Positions 4,437-11,304 of a stretch of DNA of 27,224 bases are shown piece after piece. Every line of letters starts with the position of its first letter. Within the stretch, counting starts at the first letter, position 1. Location: IMG/VR virus record IMGVR_UViG_3300037189_007278, positions 1 through 27,224 of that record. One strand, given 5' to 3'. The notes beneath the pieces were generated by a model. The model searched no databases and had not been told where the DNA came from. It worked only from the letters and a program-made list of their open reading frames with translations. Origin of the DNA: a virus. Both the position numbers and the translations under genes were made by a program.

Positions 4437-5062
4437 ACATTCTGGATTTTATACGCTCATTAGAAGCTGCAAAAGTGTCACCAGAAAAGATTGTTTTGGC
4501 GCTCAAAGAGCATGAACTTCTGAAAAAAGAGGCAACACGCCAGAGAGTAAAAAAACATAGAGAAAACAACAAGCCTGTAACAAAATCTGTGTTACATGAA
4601 AATAGCACTATAAAAAACGATTTATCCTTAAATATCAACGAAACTGTAACAAAAGCGGTGTTACATGATGGCGATGGGGAAAAACCCTTAAATAACAACG
4701 ACGCTGTAACAGAATCCGCGTTACAACCATCTATATCTATTACTTACTTAAGTAAGAAAGAAGAAAGTAAGAAAGAAGAAAGTAAGAAAGAAAGTAAGAT
4801 TACAGCGACAAGGTTCTTTCTCACAACATGTCCACCCGAATGGATTCTTCACTGCAAGCAAAAAAGACCTGACCTAGAACCGTTAGAAACTTTTGATGCT
4901 TTCCGAGACTGGTGGATAGCTCAACCCGGTTCCAAGGGTTTGAAGCTTGATTGGTTCGCTACATGGCGAACATGGGTACGGAATCAGAAAACAAATTCTC
5001 AATCCCGTTATGCCAAGCCAATTCCCCAAGCACCAAAACGCGCAGGAGTAACCGTTCTATGA
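4433..5062 (+). CDS. Replication initiator / helicase-loader (O- or P22 gp18-like, DnaT-like C-terminus)
   Basis: The 209-aa protein starts at GTG 4433 with GGAGG seven bases upstream. It has a short basic N-terminal region, a low-complexity centre of repeated VTKSVLH / VTKAVLH / VTESALQ units and a KKEESKKEESKK run, and a C-terminal domain (about 124-195: CPPEWILHCKQKRPDL, FRDWWIAQPGSKG, DWFATWRTWVRNQ) resembling the single-stranded-DNA-binding domain of DnaT and related phage primosome proteins. The centre encodes DNA iterons and a purine tract that look like the origin. The gene overlaps the helicase gene by ATGA. The order initiator-then-DnaB-helicase matches P22 genes 18 and 12. The N-terminus is too short for a typical winged helix, so how the origin is recognised is unclear. 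Confidence 0.75.
   Translation: MNILDFIRSLEAAKVSPEKIVLALKEHELLKKEATRQRVKKHRENNKPVTKSVLHENSTIKNDLSLNINETVTKAVLHDGDGEKPLNNNDAVTESALQPSISITYLSKKEESKKEESKKESKITATRFFLTTCPPEWILHCKQKRPDLEPLETFDAFRDWWIAQPGSKGLKLDWFATWRTWVRNQKTNSQSRYAKPIPQAPKRAGVTVL
4576..4725 (+). repeat. Three inverted-repeat iterons, candidate replication origin
   Basis: Three 21-bp sites of the form TGTAAC-N9-GTTACA lie at 4576-4596, 4645-4665 and 4705-4725, with starts 69 and 60 bp apart (about six helical turns). The second and third also share the upstream block CTTAAATAWCAACGA. All lie within the initiator gene, as iterons do within lambda O, and are followed by a palindrome and an A/G-rich tract. Binding by the gene's own product is inferred from the lambda parallel. 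Confidence 0.7.
4743..4798 (+). repeat. Palindrome plus purine-rich tandem tract (candidate unwinding element)
   Basis: The perfect 14-bp palindrome CTTACTTAAGTAAG (4743-4756) leads into two exact copies of GTAAGAAAGAAGAAA (4752-4766, 4767-4781), a shortened copy (4782-4793) and a GTAAG remnant (4794-4798). Nearly all bases on this strand are purines. Strand-asymmetric A-rich DNA beside iterons is what lambda-type origins use for initial melting. It encodes the Lys/Glu/Ser run in the initiator protein. Confidence 0.6.
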
Positions 5063-6324
5063 AAAACTTAGCAGTTGAAATGCCATACGACCTAGACCTT
5101 GAAGCTGGAATCCTTGGCGCATTGATGCACCATAACGAACTGCATGAAAGGCTTTCTTTTCTGGTTCCTGATAGTTTCTATTCCCCCCACCATGCGGAAC
5201 TTTATCGCATGATTATTGCACGCATTCAGGATGGAAAGTTGGCTAATCCGCTAACTTTGCCAGAAACTATGCAAGACGACCCAGAGATGCAGCGCATGGG
5301 GGGAAGCAAGAAATACTTGGGCAGGTGTTTTGCTATGGCAACCAGTTTTCCAGTGGAGGAAGCACGTTCACTGGTGGAAATCCATCAAACCCGCGAGTTG
5401 TTGGAATTTGCAGCCAAGATTCAAGCTAGGTTGCCGGAGCGCACATGTAGCCCTGTAGATTTTGCCTTTGAGATGATTGGCGAATGCGAAAAGTTCATAG
5501 ATGGCTCACGTGATTTTCAAATGGTCAACGGTGATGATGTAATGAAAAACATCATAGCTGGATTGACTAAAACCAAAGCCCCCACAACTACTGGATTGAA
5601 GCAGCTTGATGATGCAATGGGGGGTGGTTTGTATGCTGGAAAATCTTATGGCTTCGCGGCTCGCAAGAAGGTTGGAAAGACAATTTTGGCCGGTACTATC
5701 TCGCATAACCTTGCCCGTAAGGGGGTAAAGCATTTATTTATTTGCGGTGAAATGTCGCCTGAAGAAATCCACCAGCGCACCCTTGCCCGTGTTGGTAATT
5801 TCTTTCCATCGGCCTTCCGCAGCGCCTATGGTGAAGCACCCCATTTCAAAGAGCAGTTAAAACGCTTGCAGGAAACTGATTGGGGGCAGAAAAATATTAT
5901 CTACCGTAACGCTCCAGGGTTAACATTTGAAAAGCTCAAGCGCACGTTTAAGCAAGCGGTAATGCAATATGGCGTGAAGGGCATAATCCTCGATTATTGG
6001 CAGCTTGTAGGTGGCAAGGATGGCAGGAAGTCTCAAGCTGAGCACTTGGAAGAAGTAGCGCAATGGATAGCTGATTTTGGTCGCAAGCATGGCGTATGGT
6101 CAATCACAATGGCTCAGATTAACCAAGAAGGAAACACTCGCGGCGGTGAAGGTATGCGCCTAGCTTTTGACCAAGTTTACAAGCTTGAAGCGGATGACAT
6201 CACCATGCCACACCGCTGGCTTGAGATGATGGATACTCGCTACACCGCTTGGCTTGATGTTGGTAGCAAAGAATGTCCGGGGCTTACGCTAAACATGCAC
6301 GGCCCGTATTTTGAGGGAATGTAG
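5059..6324 (+). CDS. DnaB-like replicative helicase
   Basis: The 421-aa protein has a DnaB-type N-terminal domain (about 10-110: LEAGILGALMHHNELHERL, FYSPHHAELYRMI) and a RecA-fold helicase domain (about 170-421). The Walker A-like loop is AARKKVGKT (200-208), the Walker B is IILDYWQLV (309-317), equivalent to the DYLQL motif of DnaB, and a sensor-like MAQINQEG follows (351-358). It should unwind the fork as a hexamer. It is translationally coupled to the initiator by ATGA, like P22 gene 12 after gene 18. The phosphate-binding loop departs from the usual G-x-x-G-x-GKT (Ala-Arg-Lys-Lys before Val-Gly-Lys-Thr). The start at 5059 was chosen over an upstream in-frame ATG at 4951 because of the overlap. 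Confidence 0.9.
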   Translation: MKNLAVEMPYDLDLEAGILGALMHHNELHERLSFLVPDSFYSPHHAELYRMIIARIQDGKLANPLTLPETMQDDPEMQRMGGSKKYLGRCFAMATSFPVEEARSLVEIHQTRELLEFAAKIQARLPERTCSPVDFAFEMIGECEKFIDGSRDFQMVNGDDVMKNIIAGLTKTKAPTTTGLKQLDDAMGGGLYAGKSYGFAARKKVGKTILAGTISHNLARKGVKHLFICGEMSPEEIHQRTLARVGNFFPSAFRSAYGEAPHFKEQLKRLQETDWGQKNIIYRNAPGLTFEKLKRTFKQAVMQYGVKGIILDYWQLVGGKDGRKSQAEHLEEVAQWIADFGRKHGVWSITMAQINQEGNTRGGEGMRLAFDQVYKLEADDITMPHRWLEMMDTRYTAWLDVGSKECPGLTLNMHGPYFEGM

Positions 6325-6390
6325 ATGACACCCTCCCCCCAGAATTACACCAACAAATCCCGCTTATGTGCAGAAATGGGGATGCAATGA
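6325..6390 (+). CDS. Possible 21-aa ORF between helicase and the next gene
   Basis: MTPSPQNYTNKSRLCAEMGMQ is preceded by GAGG nine bases upstream and stops at 6388-6390, overlapping the next ATG (6387) as ATGA. The coupling repeats the style of the operon. It may be a short leader peptide or may not be conserved; composition gives no help at this length. Confidence 0.3.
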   Translation: MTPSPQNYTNKSRLCAEMGMQ

Positions 6391-6938
6391 ATACATCCCT
6401 GCAACTCGTTTACAAAGGATATAAAATGGAAGACGGCATAGACAAAACACAATGGTTGCCAAAGGTTTTTAACCGTGTTTCTGGCATTATGGAGCGGGTT
6501 CCACCGGTTAATCCATTCAGGGCGCGGCAAGGTATGGTTGTGTGGAAGGGTGAGGAAATCAAAGCTTTGGTATGGATGCCAGACATTCTCAACGCTATAC
6601 GCAATGGGAATGGTGACCCTATCCACCTGACTGACGATGAGGTTCATACCTGCAAGCGTGTGGAGCGTGCAGCACTGAGCGCAATGGCGGCCTTAAAACT
6701 ATCCAATATCCGAACATTTATGTCAGGTGATATGAACACTGATAAACTACCCAAAAACGACCCATTCAAAGAATTGCTATGCGGTATGCCTCGTAAATAT
6801 TCACATGCCCTCATGTGGATTATTTGCGATGAAAGAAACGGCGGCAATACTGAGCTGGCATTGAAAATAATAACCACAATTCGCACAGCAATCGAACATG
6901 CAAAAAATATACTTGAACATTTGGAAAAAGAGTGCTAG
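6387..6938 (+). CDS. Unrecognised protein at the late-regulator position
   Basis: This 183-aa protein shows no motif I can assign. It contains tryptophan-rich patches (KTQWLPKVF, GMVVWKGEEIKALVWMPD), a helical middle (DDEVHTCKRVERAALSAMAA, about 90-109) and a helical C-terminus (LALKIITTIRTAIEHAKNIL). The start at 6387 overlaps the preceding small ORF; an alternative ATG at 6426 with AAAGGA upstream would give 170 aa. It is the last gene of the early operon, and a terminator (6999-7032) separates it from the terminase genes. In lambdoid phages that position belongs to a late antiterminator or activator, so that is the leading hypothesis. Confidence 0.7.
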   Translation: MNTSLQLVYKGYKMEDGIDKTQWLPKVFNRVSGIMERVPPVNPFRARQGMVVWKGEEIKALVWMPDILNAIRNGNGDPIHLTDDEVHTCKRVERAALSAMAALKLSNIRTFMSGDMNTDKLPKNDPFKELLCGMPRKYSHALMWIICDERNGGNTELALKIITTIRTAIEHAKNILEHLEKEC

Positions 6939-6946
6939 TGTCCTGA

Positions 6947-6976
6947 TTGTCGCGTTAGGAGTTTTGCGCTCTAAAT
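6947..6976 (+). promoter_or_regulatory. Weak candidate late promoter
   Basis: TTGTCG (6947-6952) and TCTAAA (6970-6975, 17-bp spacer) or CTAAAT (6971-6976) could form a weak sigma70 promoter upstream of the terminase operon. An inverted repeat TGTCGC (6948-6953) / GCGACA (6980-6985) brackets it. Any transcript would immediately meet the terminator at 6999-7032. The match to consensus is poor. Confidence 0.25.
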
Positions 6977-6998
6977 TTGGCGACATAATAATTAAATC

Positions 6999-7032
6999 AA
7001 CCTCCGTTTGAGTATTCTCACGGGGGTTTTTT
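6999..7032 (+). terminator. Intrinsic terminator before the late operon
   Basis: CCTCCG pairs with CGGGGG (one wobble), with an inner TGAG-TATT-CTCA stem, followed by six T residues. It stands between the early operon and the packaging genes. No promoter fits between it and the first late ORF (7045), so late transcripts probably come from upstream and read through. Confidence 0.75.
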
Positions 7033-7044
7033 ATTGTTCAGAAA

Positions 7045-7212
7045 ATGGCTCAAAAACACGGGGAAGACGCTGCAAAGGTTTTAGGCACAAGGGTACTTAT
7101 CGACCCCAGATTTGATAAAGTTACCTACGACGATGTTAAGCCAAAACTGACTGCAAATGACTTCGACGAATATTTACCCCGCCCCGATAAAATCAGGGAA
7201 CTGAGGTTCTAA
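7045..7212 (+). CDS. Small ORF upstream of terminase, unknown function
   Basis: The 55-aa product MAQKHGEDAAKVLGTRVLID... is acidic/basic mixed and ends YLPRPDKIRELRF. No clear ribosome binding site precedes the ATG, and the terminator stem ends only 13-18 bases upstream. The stop shares its last base with the next start (TAATG), supporting a translated cistron. No family is recognised. Confidence 0.5.
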   Translation: MAQKHGEDAAKVLGTRVLIDPRFDKVTYDDVKPKLTANDFDEYLPRPDKIRELRF

Positions 7213-7391
7213 TGGTAAATTATGACCCAATAAAGCTTGCGGCCTACAATTACCTATGGCGCAGAGAGATGCGTAACAGCATTGATGTATTTGTAGCCAA
7301 CTGCTGCACTACTGATGAAGTTTACAGCGCAACCAAAGAAGCCAAGAAACAAGCTAAAGATAAAGCATACAAAGAAATATTTAACCAATGA
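7212..7391 (+). CDS. Small protein upstream of terminase, unknown function
   Basis: The 59-aa product MVNYDPIKLAAYNYLWRREM... has an aromatic N-terminal half and a Lys/Ala-rich helical C-terminus (TKEAKKQAKDKAYKEIF). It overlaps both neighbours by TAATG and ATGA. No ribosome binding site of its own is obvious, so it is probably translated by coupling. Small ORFs of this kind are common just before terminase genes. Confidence 0.55.
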   Translation: MVNYDPIKLAAYNYLWRREMRNSIDVFVANCCTTDEVYSATKEAKKQAKDKAYKEIFNQ

Positions 7392-7825
7392 CCATAGACT
7401 TTACAGAACAGCTCATTGATGAAATCTGCGGATATATCTCTGAAGGAAAGAGCCTGCGCCAGATTGAGGCAATAGATGGAATGCCTAGTAAGGCTTCGAT
7501 ATTGAGGAGATTGGCAAAGGATGAAGACTTTGATACCAAGTGCGCACGCGCGAGACGTGTTCAGGGTGAATTAGCCGCTGATGAACATAACGATATTATA
7601 AACGAATTACGCGCTGGAACTATGCCATCTGATATTGGCAGGGCTGTGTTATCCGGACTTGAATGGCGAGCAAAGAAGCTAGAACCAAAGAAATACGGCG
7701 ACAAGGTAGATTTTACCACCGCAGGAAAGCCCATAAATGACATTAAAACAATTGACGCTAAACTCGCTCAGTTATGCGGAAAAGCTGGAATTGATTTCTC
7801 TGCTGGAGATGAGGGAGAAGTTTAA
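7388..7825 (+). CDS. terS: Terminase small subunit
   Basis: The 145-aa protein matches the Sf6 gp1-like small terminase pattern: an N-terminal helix-turn-helix (YISEGKSLRQIEAIDGMPSK, about 16-35, then ASILRRLAKDEDF), the segment CARARRVQGELAADEHNDI (about 52-70), and WRAKKLEPKKYGDKVDF (about 94-110). Small subunits form rings that recognise the packaging site and regulate the large subunit. In P22 and Sf6 the packaging site lies in this gene, which may hold here but is not visible. The 3' end overlaps the large-subunit gene by 89 bases. Confidence 0.88.
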   Translation: MTIDFTEQLIDEICGYISEGKSLRQIEAIDGMPSKASILRRLAKDEDFDTKCARARRVQGELAADEHNDIINELRAGTMPSDIGRAVLSGLEWRAKKLEPKKYGDKVDFTTAGKPINDIKTIDAKLAQLCGKAGIDFSAGDEGEV

Positions 7826-9179
7826 AAGCGAGAATAGGCTTTTAGACTACAAGCCATACGCAAAGCAGAGAGAGTTTCACGCGGCGGGTAAAAGATACCG
7901 TGAGCGGTGTTTAATGGCTGGTAACCAGCTAGGGAAGACATATAGCGCGGCTTCAGAGGTGGCTTATCACTTAACGGGACAATACCCTGATTGGTGGGAT
8001 GGTTACAGATATGACCGCCCTACAAACTGGCTGGCGGGTTCTGAGTCTGGTGAATTAACTAAAAAGGGCGTTCAAAGGTTATTATTTGGGCGCGATATTA
8101 AAAACGCTCTGGGAACGGGGCAGATTCCGGCAAAAGCAATCAACAGTATATCCCCTGCCCGTGGTGTACCTGATTTGATTGATTCGGCTCGTATTGAGCA
8201 TGTGTCGGGTGGGTTTAGTACCATAGCCCTTAAGTCATACGAACAGGGGCGTGGTAAGTGGCAGGCCGATACGGTTGATGGCATCTGGTTTGACGAAGAA
8301 TGCGCCATGGACATTTACACCGAGGGCTTGACTCGTACCAATGTTGTGATGGGTTTGATAATCCTAACCGAGACTCCCCTTTTGGGTATGAGTGACACGG
8401 TTATGCGGTTTATCGGTGAGCATCCTGCTCCTAATACGCATTGCACAATTATGACTATTGATGATGTGGAACATTATACCGCTGAACAGAAAGCGGCAAT
8501 TATATCTTCCTATCCCGCGCATGAGAGAGAAGCCCGAATTAAAGGCATTCCAATGCTTGGCAGTGGTAAGGTGTTCTCGGTACCCGAACAATCTCTGTAT
8601 GAAGGCCGTATTGAGATTCCGGCGCATTGGCCGCGTATCATTGGTATGGACTTTGGCGCAGACCATCCTACAGCGGCTGTGTGGATTGCATGGGATAGGG
8701 ACAGGGACACGGTTCACATATATGACACCTATCGGCGCTCTGACAATGAAAGCGATGTTCGTGGTGTTGCTTTGCATGCTCCGGCCATAATTGCAAAAGG
8801 CGGGAATAAGATACCTATTGCATGGCCTCACGATGGATTGCAGCACGATAAGGGTAGCGGTGAGCAGCTTGCGGCACAGTTTAGAGCGCAGGGGCTTAAT
8901 ATGCTTCCAGAACGCGCTACGTTTGTGGATGGCGGCAATGGTGTTGAAGCTGGTGTGATGGATATGCAGACTCGCATGGAAACCTGCCGTTTCTATGTGG
9001 CTGAGCATTTGAAGGATTGGTTTGAAGAATATCGGATGTATCACCGCAAGGATGGTAAGTTGGTTAAGCTTCGGGATGATATTCTCAGCGCAACCCGTTA
9101 CGGCATAATGATGCTTCGGTTTGCTGAGACAGAACGCAAGGCACAGCCTTTAAAATATAAACGATTAGGAACAATATAA
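7737..9179 (+). CDS. terL: Terminase large subunit (ATPase/nuclease packaging motor)
   Basis: The 480-aa protein has the adenine-binding/Walker A region PYAKQREFH and MAGNQLGKT (about 60-68), a Walker B WFDEE (184-188), and a C-terminal RNase H-like nuclease beginning IIGMDFGADHPTA (first acidic residue Asp-305), with DGGNG further on. It drives ATP-dependent DNA packaging into the prohead and cuts the concatemer, and is related to headful-packaging terminases of podoviruses such as P22 and Sf6. I prefer the start at 7737: AGGAAAG lies about ten bases upstream and the N-terminal LSYAEKLELISLLE looks native. An in-frame ATG at 7809 would shorten the overlap with the small subunit. Confidence 0.95.
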   Translation: MTLKQLTLNSLSYAEKLELISLLEMREKFKSENRLLDYKPYAKQREFHAAGKRYRERCLMAGNQLGKTYSAASEVAYHLTGQYPDWWDGYRYDRPTNWLAGSESGELTKKGVQRLLFGRDIKNALGTGQIPAKAINSISPARGVPDLIDSARIEHVSGGFSTIALKSYEQGRGKWQADTVDGIWFDEECAMDIYTEGLTRTNVVMGLIILTETPLLGMSDTVMRFIGEHPAPNTHCTIMTIDDVEHYTAEQKAAIISSYPAHEREARIKGIPMLGSGKVFSVPEQSLYEGRIEIPAHWPRIIGMDFGADHPTAAVWIAWDRDRDTVHIYDTYRRSDNESDVRGVALHAPAIIAKGGNKIPIAWPHDGLQHDKGSGEQLAAQFRAQGLNMLPERATFVDGGNGVEAGVMDMQTRMETCRFYVAEHLKDWFEEYRMYHRKDGKLVKLRDDILSATRYGIMMLRFAETERKAQPLKYKRLGTI

Positions 9180-9183
9180 ATTC

Positions 9184-11301
9184 ATGGAAATGTTGCGCAC
9201 ACAGAAGCAGGAAACCGCTTCTGGCAGCACAGCTACGCCTATGGATGAGAACCAGCTCATTGCTGTAGTTGACGGTGAGATTAATAACTCGCTAGGCCGA
9301 TACGACACGCTTTTATCCTCTGCGCGTCTTAAGGCAATGCAGTATTACAACGGTGATAAAGTAGGTGCGTTACAGCCTCCTGAGTCAGAAGGCCGTTCGA
9401 CTGTTGTTTCGATGGATGTTTCTGACACTATCGAATGGATAATGCCTAGCCTGATTCGCATATTCACCAGCGGTGATAAAGCGGTAGAGTTTCAGCCTCG
9501 TGGCATGGAAGATGTGCTGGCGGCGACTCAGGCAACTGAATGGTGCAATTATGTTTTTTACAGCCAAAATGAAGGATTTATAATTCTTCATGATTGGTTC
9601 AAAGATGCTCTATTACAGAAGCTTGGCATTGTTAAAACATGGTGGGACACTTCCACCGATATAACACTTGAAGATTACAATAACGTCACGCTGGATGAAT
9701 TGGCTCTAGTTGCTCACGATGACAGCGTACAGATTGCCGATAAGACCGATAATGGCGATGGCACTTTTAACGTAAAGCTGCGGAAAACGTCTAAATCCTC
9801 GCATGTGTGCATTGAAAATGTACCACCTGAAGAATTTTTAGTATCGCGCAAGGCTCGCAGTTCGCAGCGTTTGTTTAGTTGTACGCACCGAGTACAGAAA
9901 ACCGTCTCTGAGCTTCGTCAGATGGGCTACAGCAATGTAGATGACCTGATGAGCGATGAGGGTGGCGCTGAGTTCTCTCAGGAGTCCATAGAACGTGAGA
10001 GTGACACTAACGAGTATGTAAATCAGGCAACGGCTACGCAGTCGCTAGATAAGACAATGCGCTTTGTGTGGGTTACCGAGACTTACTTGCAAGTGGATTT
10101 TAACGGCGATGGCATAGCTGAATGGCGCAAGGTTGTTAAGTGCGGCAAGGTGATGCTGCTCAACGAAGAAGTTGACGGACATCCCTTTGACCTTCTGACT
10201 CCGATTAAAATACCCCACAAGCTTATCGGTAAATCCGTTGCTGACTTGGTGATGGACTTGCAGGAGATTAAAACCGCCCTTACCCGGCAGATTATTGACA
10301 ACATGTACCTGCAAAACAATGGTAGGGTTTATGTCAATGAATCCGCAGGGGTTAACATTGATGACCTGCTGGATAACCGTGTGGGTGGAATTGTCCGTGG
10401 TAAGAGTGCAAATGGCATTGAGCCAATTGTAACGCCTCCGCTATCTCCTATGAGTCTTGCGCTGCTTAACTATGTTGACCAAGTGAAGCAAGGCCGCACT
10501 GGTGTTTCTGGTACATTCCAAGGATTGGATGCAAACGAGATTAATAAAACCGCAACGGGCGTAAATGCCCTGATGAATGCTGCGCAAGCTCGCATTGAAT
10601 TGATAGCTCGTATCTTTGCCGAGACTGGTGTAAAGGGGCTGTTTAAAAAGATTCTGAAGCTTTCCGCTCAGTATCAAGACGAACAGCAGGTAATGCGCTT
10701 AACCAATAAGTTTGTGCCTGTAGACCCTCGCGCATGGAAAACCCAATTTGATATGACGGTAAACGTTGGTATTGGAACGGGTAACAAAGACCAGATTGCC
10801 TCTCATGTAATGGGTTTGATGCAGATACAGGAAAAAGCCATGCAGAACGGTATTCCTATTGTATCGCCCAAGCAGGTTTATAACGCTGCGGCTAAGTATG
10901 CAATAAACGTGGGCTTCCGTAATCCTGAAGAATTCTTTATCGACCCTGACAGTGAACAAGGCCAGCAAATGGCGCAACAATCTGCACAGGCTAAACCTGA
11001 CCCCAAAATGATGGAAGTGCAGACAAAGGCACAGATTGAAGGCCAGAAGATAGCCTCTGACCAGCAGATTGCGGCAGGCGACCAGCAGTTAAAGAAATAT
11101 GAGATTGATACAGGCGCACAGGTTGAGCTTGTAAAGCACCACGCCAATTTACAACAGGAATTGCATCTATCCGGCACAGCGCAGCAGGAAATGCAGCAAA
11201 TGACACGGTTTATTAACGGGCTTGCCGAGCATGTCCAGCAGCAGGGTGAACATCTTGCCCAAATAACGGCCTTAATCCAACAGGCAACACAACAAGGATA
11301 A
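9184..11301 (+). CDS. Portal protein (podovirus type)
   Basis: The 705-aa product has the length and layout of podovirus portals. Landmarks are YDTLLSSARLKAMQYYNGDK near the N-terminus, a central block (KLIGKSVADLVMDLQEIKTA, NMYLQNNGRVYVN, DLLDNRVGGIVR), and RTGVSGTFQGLDANEINKTA followed by LIARIFAETGVKGLFKKI. The C-terminal approximately 120 residues are Gln/Ala-rich and helical, as in the barrel of P22-like portals. It forms the dodecameric channel for DNA at the capsid vertex. It follows terminase by four bases. No good ribosome binding site precedes the ATG at 9184; another in-frame ATG lies at 9241, so the exact start is uncertain. Confidence 0.88.
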   Translation: MEMLRTQKQETASGSTATPMDENQLIAVVDGEINNSLGRYDTLLSSARLKAMQYYNGDKVGALQPPESEGRSTVVSMDVSDTIEWIMPSLIRIFTSGDKAVEFQPRGMEDVLAATQATEWCNYVFYSQNEGFIILHDWFKDALLQKLGIVKTWWDTSTDITLEDYNNVTLDELALVAHDDSVQIADKTDNGDGTFNVKLRKTSKSSHVCIENVPPEEFLVSRKARSSQRLFSCTHRVQKTVSELRQMGYSNVDDLMSDEGGAEFSQESIERESDTNEYVNQATATQSLDKTMRFVWVTETYLQVDFNGDGIAEWRKVVKCGKVMLLNEEVDGHPFDLLTPIKIPHKLIGKSVADLVMDLQEIKTALTRQIIDNMYLQNNGRVYVNESAGVNIDDLLDNRVGGIVRGKSANGIEPIVTPPLSPMSLALLNYVDQVKQGRTGVSGTFQGLDANEINKTATGVNALMNAAQARIELIARIFAETGVKGLFKKILKLSAQYQDEQQVMRLTNKFVPVDPRAWKTQFDMTVNVGIGTGNKDQIASHVMGLMQIQEKAMQNGIPIVSPKQVYNAAAKYAINVGFRNPEEFFIDPDSEQGQQMAQQSAQAKPDPKMMEVQTKAQIEGQKIASDQQIAAGDQQLKKYEIDTGAQVELVKHHANLQQELHLSGTAQQEMQQMTRFINGLAEHVQQQGEHLAQITALIQQATQQG

Positions 11302-11304
11302 TCT

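Noticed and set aside
7388-7825. Packaging (pac) site in the small-terminase gene
   Set aside because: Expected from P22, but no repeat or sequence I can identify as a pac site is visible.
8364-9044. Long minus-strand reading frame opposite the terminase large-subunit gene
   Set aside because: The terminase frame has clear motifs throughout; the antisense product is Cys/His/Ile-rich with no ribosome binding site or neighbours.
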